DNA from: UBA1275 sp038124025
Lineage (GTDB): Bacteria; Bacteroidota; Rhodothermia; Balneolales; Balneolaceae
Reading direction: 5' to 3'
Assembly: GCA_038124025.1 (NCBI GenBank)
Contig: JAYPBC010000044.1
Coordinates: forward strand, 1-10,371
DNA length: 10,371 nucleotides
Shown here: positions 5,352 through 10,371 of the stretch, piece after piece
Position numbering within the stretch: position 1 is the stretch's first letter
Layout: each line of letters starts with the position of its first letter
The notes under the pieces: model-generated
What the model saw: only the letters and a program-made list of their open reading frames with translations
Database searches by the model: none
What the model was told of the DNA's origin: nothing
Translations under genes and position numbers: made by a program

Positions 5352-8300
5352 ATGCTTAATAAAATCATTAAATATTTCTTAGAGAATAAGTTAGTCACTA
5401 TTCTCGTTCTCACAGGTTTTGTAGCCTGGGGAATTGTAACCGCACCATTCGGGTGGAAAGTTGGTGCATTGCCTTCTGACCCTGTCCCTGTGGATGCCAT
5501 ACCGGACATTGGCGAAAACCAACAAATCGTTTTCACCCAGTGGTCAGGCCGTTCACCTCAGGATATAGAGGATCAAATCTCCTATCCATTGACTACCTAT
5601 TTATTAGGAATACCTGGTGTTAAATCAATCAGGAGCTCATCTATTTTTGGATTTTCCAGCATCTATATCATCTTCTCAGAAGATGTAGAATTCTATTGGT
5701 CTCGTTCCAGAATACTCGAAAAACTCAATTCCCTGCCATCGGGGCTATTACCCGAGGGTGTCCAGCCAGCTTTGGGGCCGGATGCAACCGCCTTGGGTCA
5801 AGTCTATTGGTACACCCTCGAAGGAAGGGATAAAAACGGCAACCCCACTGGTGGTTGGGATTTACATGAAATACGTACAGTACAGGATTTCTATGTAAAG
5901 TATGGCCTCAATGCAACCGAAGGAGTATCAGAAGTTGCTTCTATTGGTGGTTTCGTTAAAGAATACCAGATTGACGTGAATCCTGATGCCCTGAAAGCCT
6001 ATAATATTCCGCTTCACAGGGTGATGCAGGCAGTACAAAAATCCAATAAAGATGTAGGTGCCAAAACCATTGAAATAAACCAAGCCGAATACTTAGTACG
6101 TGGTTTAGGTTATGTCAAAAAAGTACAAGATATAGAGAAGGCCGTAGTTGCGGTACAAGATAACGTACCGATTAGAATAAAGGATATAGGAGTTGTAACA
6201 CTCGGTCCTGCGACAAGGCGGGGTATCCTAGATAAGGATGGTGCAGAAGTAGTGGGTGGTGTAGTGGTAGCCAGATATGGAGCAAACCCTTTACAAGTAA
6301 TTAATAATGTAAAAGATAAAATCAATGAAATTGCGCCTGGTCTTCCTAAGAAAACATTAGCTGACGGCAGAGAGAGCCAGCTAACAATTGTTCCGTTCTA
6401 TGACCGCTCAGAATTGATTTACGAGACCTTAGGCACACTAGAAGAAGCTTTATCACTGGAAATACTCATCACTATTTTGGTGGTAATTGTGATGGTTTAC
6501 AACCTAAGAGCTTCATTCCTCATTTCCAGCCTTCTTCCTATTGCCGTACTCATGGTTTTTATTGCCATGCGCTATTTTGGTGTAGATGCAAACATTGTGG
6601 CACTATCAGGAATTGCCATTGCTATTGGTACAATGGTGGATTTAGGAATCATCCTTTCTGAAAACATCATAAAACATATAGACGAAGCGCCTCCCTGCCA
6701 AAAACTTATTGAAACTATTTACAACGGAGCATCAGAAGTAGCCACTGCAATTCTAACTGCTGTATCTACTACCATCGTTAGTTTTATTCCTGTATTTACC
6801 ATGCAGGCAGCCGAAGGTAAGCTGTTTGGCCCATTGGCATTCACAAAGTCATTTGCACTTTTAGCTGCTTTGATCGTTTCCTTGCTGATTCTGCCAACCC
6901 TCGCTCATTGGTTTTTTGGCTTCAACATCAAGAACAAGTTTGTAAAAAAGTATGGCCATTATGGTTTAGCCTTAGTAGGAATTGTTAGCCTCATTTTAGG
7001 GCAGATTTGGGCTGGTGTACTGCTCATTCTTTTCGGTGCTATAGGTATTATCAAAAACTTGGAAAGGATTAAGAGTAAAGAACTTTCAGGATTGTGGAAA
7101 TTCTTACTGAGCTATGCGGAGTTAATTGTTGTGCTAATTGGCGTAGTATGGCTTTTGGCTAAATACTGGCTGCCTTTAGGAGCTTCTCAGTCTCTATTCA
7201 TCAACTTCATTTTTGTATCCTTACTTGTGGGTTGTATTCTGGGTGGTTTCACCCTACTAGAATATCAGTACGAACAAATACTTAATTGGTGTTTGAACAA
7301 CAAGATAAAGTTCCTGATCATTCCGACAATCCTGATTTTTCTAGGGGCAACTATCTGGCTTGGCTTCAATAGCATTTTTGGCTTTGTTTCAAAAGGCTTT
7401 GAAAAGGTAGGATGGAATATCAATCAAACGAATGGCTGGTCAACTATGGCTCATACCTTTCCGGGGATTGGTAAAGAATTTATGCCTTCTCTGGATGAAG
7501 GTAGCTTTTTGTTGATGCCCACATCTATGCCTCACTCCGGGGTAGAATACAATCGCAAAGTGGTTGGCCAATTGGATATGTTACTCACAAATATCCCGGA
7601 AGTTGAATTGACTGTAGGCAAACTGGGACGGGTAGAATCTGCACTAGATCCTGCACCCATATCCATGTATGAGAATATTATCAATTACAAATCCGAATAC
7701 ATTCTCAATAAAAAAGGGCACAGACAGAGATTCAAGGTAGATAAAGACAATAGATTTATTACCGTATCCGGTGATACTCTAACCAACGCAGAAGGTTTGG
7801 AGCGAGGAATAGAGGCGAATGAATTAATTGCTGATGAAAATGGTGAGTATTACCGCAATTGGAGAAACCACATCAAATCTCCCGATGACATTTGGAATGA
7901 AATAGTCAATGTAACCAAATTACCAGGGGTTACTTCTGCACCTAAACTTCAACCTATAGAGACCCGATTGGTCATGCTCCAAACAGGGATGAGAGCACCA
8001 ATGGGCATAAAGGTGTATGGCCCTGACCTAAAAACCATTGAGAACTTCGGTTTACAATTAGAAAATATCCTGAAAGAAGTTCCATCGGTTAAGGCAGAAG
8101 CCGTTTTTGCAGATAGAATTGTAGGTAAACCGTACATCCATCTCAACATTAACAGGGATGAAATTTCACGATATGGAATGAATATAGAAGATGTGCAGCA
8201 GACGATTGAGACTGCTATTGGTGGTATGAAAATAACCTCTACCGTAGAAGGACGTGAACGCTTTCCTGTAAGAGTGCGCTATCCAAGAGAATTAAGGGAC

Positions 8301-9176
8301 GACCCTGAAGCATTGGGGAAAATACTGATGCCTACACCAACTGGTGCGCAAATTCCTTTGTCTCAAATAGTAGATTTTGAATACATAAGAGGGCCACAAG
8401 CTATAAAAAGCGAAGAAACCTTTCTGGTAGGTTATGTCCTTTTTGACAAGAGAGATGGGTTTTCTGAAGTCACAGTGGTAAATGATGCTCAAAAGACAAT
8501 TCAAGACAAAATTGACTCAGGTGAACTAAACGTGCCCTCTGGGGTGAGCTACAAATTCTCAGGTAGTTATGAAAATCAGGTTCGTGCAGAGAAACGGCTA
8601 TCCATTATCGTTCCGCTGGTGCTAGGTATTGTATTCCTCATTCTTTACTTCCAATTCAAATCCGTTTCTACTTCGCTTATGGTGTTTACGGGTATTGCTA
8701 TGGCATTTAGCGGAGGCTTTATTATGCTCTGGCTGTATGGTCAGGATTGGTTTGTAGATTTTTCATTATTCGGCACCAATATTCGAGAGCTATTTCAAAT
8801 GCATACTGTCAATTTAAGTGTAGCAGTATGGGTAGGTTTTATAGCACTTTTTGGTATTGCAACCGATGATGGTGTTTTGATTGCCACCTACCTAGATCAG
8901 AGTTTTGAACGAAACAAAACTGACAATATCAAGGGAATAAGAGAAGCTACATTAGAAGCAGGTAAGCGCAGAATAAAACCCGCAGTGATGACCTCCGCTA
9001 CTACCATTATCGCCTTACTACCTATTCTCACCTCTACAGGTCGGGGATCTGACATCATGATTCCAATGGCAATTCCAGCCTTCGGGGGGATGTTGTTTGC
9101 GGCAATTACCTATTTCATTGTTCCTGTTCTCTATTGCTGGAGAGAAGAACGTAAAATCCTAAAAGCACAATCATGA
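5352..9176 (+). CDS. cusA: CusA-type heavy-metal RND efflux pump (HME family)
   Basis: The inner-membrane, proton-driven pump of a tripartite Cu(I)/Ag(I) exporter; 1274 aa against about 1050 for E. coli CusA. The first helix is at about 12-31, the first periplasmic part at about 32-360, and helices 2-6 at about 365-523. Helix 4 carries AIGTMVDLGIILSEN with Asp430, closer to the monovalent-ion CusA pattern than to the DFG pattern of CzcA. Beyond helix 6 there is an extra block (about 535-640) with three or four added hydrophobic segments before the usual helix 7 (653-672). The second periplasmic part (about 700-1080) has a further charged insertion near 775-845 and Met-containing stretches (RLVMLQTGM, GGMKIT). 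Helix 10 has ATDDG with Asp1172/Asp1173, and KRRIKP (1205-1210) follows. ATG 5352 is well placed. The stop overlaps the next gene by ATGA. Confidence 0.93.
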   Translation: MLNKIIKYFLENKLVTILVLTGFVAWGIVTAPFGWKVGALPSDPVPVDAIPDIGENQQIVFTQWSGRSPQDIEDQISYPLTTYLLGIPGVKSIRSSSIFGFSSIYIIFSEDVEFYWSRSRILEKLNSLPSGLLPEGVQPALGPDATALGQVYWYTLEGRDKNGNPTGGWDLHEIRTVQDFYVKYGLNATEGVSEVASIGGFVKEYQIDVNPDALKAYNIPLHRVMQAVQKSNKDVGAKTIEINQAEYLVRGLGYVKKVQDIEKAVVAVQDNVPIRIKDIGVVTLGPATRRGILDKDGAEVVGGVVVARYGANPLQVINNVKDKINEIAPGLPKKTLADGRESQLTIVPFYDRSELIYETLGTLEEALSLEILITILVVIVMVYNLRASFLISSLLPIAVLMVFIAMRYFGVDANIVALSGIAIAIGTMVDLGIILSENIIKHIDEAPPCQKLIETIYNGASEVATAILTAVSTTIVSFIPVFTMQAAEGKLFGPLAFTKSFALLAALIVSLLILPTLAHWFFGFNIKNKFVKKYGHYGLALVGIVSLILGQIWAGVLLILFGAIGIIKNLERIKSKELSGLWKFLLSYAELIVVLIGVVWLLAKYWLPLGASQSLFINFIFVSLLVGCILGGFTLLEYQYEQILNWCLNNKIKFLIIPTILIFLGATIWLGFNSIFGFVSKGFEKVGWNINQTNGWSTMAHTFPGIGKEFMPSLDEGSFLLMPTSMPHSGVEYNRKVVGQLDMLLTNIPEVELTVGKLGRVESALDPAPISMYENIINYKSEYILNKKGHRQRFKVDKDNRFITVSGDTLTNAEGLERGIEANELIADENGEYYRNWRNHIKSPDDIWNEIVNVTKLPGVTSAPKLQPIETRLVMLQTGMRAPMGIKVYGPDLKTIENFGLQLENILKEVPSVKAEAVFADRIVGKPYIHLNINRDEISRYGMNIEDVQQTIETAIGGMKITSTVEGRERFPVRVRYPRELRDDPEALGKILMPTPTGAQIPLSQIVDFEYIRGPQAIKSEETFLVGYVLFDKRDGFSEVTVVNDAQKTIQDKIDSGELNVPSGVSYKFSGSYENQVRAEKRLSIIVPLVLGIVFLILYFQFKSVSTSLMVFTGIAMAFSGGFIMLWLYGQDWFVDFSLFGTNIRELFQMHTVNLSVAVWVGFIALFGIATDDGVLIATYLDQSFERNKTDNIKGIREATLEAGKRRIKPAVMTSATTIIALLPILTSTGRGSDIMIPMAIPAFGGMLFAAITYFIVPVLYCWREERKILKAQS

Positions 9177-10371
9177 AAAAGTACATTATAATTACAGTCA
9201 TCACTTTGGGGTTTTCCATTTTGGCAAATGCCCAATCTCTAGATGAATATTTCAAAATTGCTGCTGAAAACAATCCGGGATTACAGGCTAAATACAAGTC
9301 TTTTGAAGCAGCGATGGAACGGGTTGCACAAGTGAGCAGCTTACCAGATCCAAATTTGTCTTTTGGCTATTTCATTTCTCCAGTAGAAACTCGTGTAGGC
9401 CCTCAAAGGGCACGTTTTTCTTTGATACAAATGTTCCCATGGTTTGGTACACTAAAGGCTCAGGAAGATGTTGCTACACTAATGGCAGAAGCGAAGTATC
9501 AGGAGTTTTTAGATGCCCGAAACAAATTACTTTATCAGGTAGCTGCCGCATATTACCACCTATATGAGTTAAAAAGACTGGTGGAGATTGAAAATGAAAA
9601 CATCAGTATTCTATCGTCATACAAGGACATTGCATCAGTAAAGTTCCAGAACGGAAAGGGTGCGATGGTCGATGTATTAAGGGTAGATATAATGCTCAAA
9701 GATGCAGCGACCAATTTGTCCATTTTGGAGCAAAAGAAAAAGCCACTTGAAACCCGTTTCAACAAACTATTGAATCGACAGGAAGACGAGGCAATTATCG
9801 TTCAGGATTCCTTGTATGTAGAAAACTTGCCTGTAACCTATCGCAGGGATTCTCTATTGACTTCCAATCCATTACTCGATGAGTTGGACTTAAAAATAAA
9901 GGCAAGTGAAGCTCAGGAATTAGCCGCAACCAAACAAGGAATGCCTAAAATCGGAGTAGGCTTAGATTATGTCATTGTAGGCCAACGAACAGATATGTCT
10001 GTTCCTGATAATGGTCAGGACGTATTGATGCCGATGGTGACTATGAGCCTCCCTATTTTCAGAGGAAAATACAAAGCAGCTCAGAAGGAAGCCCAACTGA
10101 TGCAGGAATCTTATGCGCTACAAAAAGAAGATGCGATAAACAGACTTACAAGCACGTACGAAATGATTTGGTTCGAAATTCAAAAGCAACTCGACCAAAT
10201 CATACTTTATGAAGAACAGATCATTACATCTCAGCAGTCTTTGAATCTACTTTTTACCGCTTATGGCAATTCAGGAAAGGACTTTGAAGAGGTCCTCAGA
10301 ATGCAACAACAAATTCTAAAGTATCAAAAAATGAAAGCTACTGCCTTGTCTGATTACAACATAGCAATAGC
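9173..10371 (+). CDS. TolC/CusC-type outer-membrane efflux protein (3' end outside window)
   Basis: The outer-membrane channel partner of the CusA-type pump, with 399 codons visible and no stop before the window ends. It starts with a signal peptide (MKKYIIITVITLGFSILANAQ) ending in a plausible cleavage site; there is no lipobox cysteine, unlike E. coli CusC. The rest is typical of the outer-membrane efflux protein family: SLDEYFKIAAENNPGLQA near the mature N-terminus, SLPDPNLSFGYF, FSLIQMFPWFG, then long helical coiled-coil-prone stretches in two repeats (roughly 100-200 and 290-399), with PLFR-like LPIFRGKY between. Family length is about 410-450 aa, so little is missing. Its ATG overlaps the cusA TGA (ATGA), indicating translational coupling. 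The adaptor CusB is expected downstream but is not seen. Confidence 0.93.
   Translation, partial: MKKYIIITVITLGFSILANAQSLDEYFKIAAENNPGLQAKYKSFEAAMERVAQVSSLPDPNLSFGYFISPVETRVGPQRARFSLIQMFPWFGTLKAQEDVATLMAEAKYQEFLDARNKLLYQVAAAYYHLYELKRLVEIENENISILSSYKDIASVKFQNGKGAMVDVLRVDIMLKDAATNLSILEQKKKPLETRFNKLLNRQEDEAIIVQDSLYVENLPVTYRRDSLLTSNPLLDELDLKIKASEAQELAATKQGMPKIGVGLDYVIVGQRTDMSVPDNGQDVLMPMVTMSLPIFRGKYKAAQKEAQLMQESYALQKEDAINRLTSTYEMIWFEIQKQLDQIILYEEQIITSQQSLNLLFTAYGNSGKDFEEVLRMQQQILKYQKMKATALSDYNIAI

Noticed and set aside
1..10371. CRISPR array, insertion sequence, integrase or phage genes
   Set aside because: No regularly spaced repeats, transposase or integrase motifs, or terminal inverted repeats were seen; the window is a compact metal-efflux locus.

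Overview
This window is a copper (possibly also silver) homeostasis and efflux locus. The host is most likely a member of the Bacteroidota, probably a Cytophagales-type marine or soil bacterium; the genus cannot be fixed from the sequence. The pointers are moderately AT-rich DNA, promoter-like TAnnTTTG boxes instead of sigma70 boxes, A-rich leaders instead of strong Shine-Dalgarno sequences, a HYC_CC_PP-type protein (a family I know from Bacteroidota metal loci), and an unusually long CusA-type pump (1274 aa).

Layout, all genes on the + strand. Positions 1-493 hold no convincing gene: there is an 18-bp perfect palindrome (133-150) and an unrecognised 44-codon ORF. At 494-1066 lies a 190-aa regulator that joins an HMA-like, CxxC-containing N-terminus to an AraC-type DNA-binding domain. 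Then come copA, a Cu(I) P1B-1 ATPase (start reassigned to 1154), and, 5 bp behind it, an FAD/NAD(P)H/2Fe-2S reductase (3403-4455). A small HMA copper-chaperone-like gene (4554-4763) follows and ends in an intrinsic terminator (4777-4808). A second block begins immediately after the terminator: a HYC_CC_PP-type secreted protein (4830-5249), a CusA-type RND pump (5352-9176) and, overlapping it by 4 bp, a TolC/CusC-type outer-membrane factor that runs off the window end (9173 onward).

How they fit together (inference from families plus layout): the regulator senses cytoplasmic Cu(I) through its CxxC domain. The HMA protein carries Cu(I) to CopA, which moves it to the periplasm, and CusA with its outer-membrane partner expels periplasmic Cu(I) from the cell. 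The reductase may set the redox state of copper or of thiols. The periplasmic adaptor (CusB) is not in the window and presumably lies downstream.

The most interesting new signal is a 41-bp element present twice, once directly before copA and once directly before the small HMA gene (32 of 41 positions identical, no gaps). Each copy contains two direct-repeat half-sites CAAAATNYTRWAA exactly 21 bp apart, and each lies at exactly the same distance (57 bp, start to start) from a TAnnTTTG-like box. This is the arrangement expected of an operator for an AraC-type activator and defines a candidate regulon for the HMA-AraC protein encoded next door.
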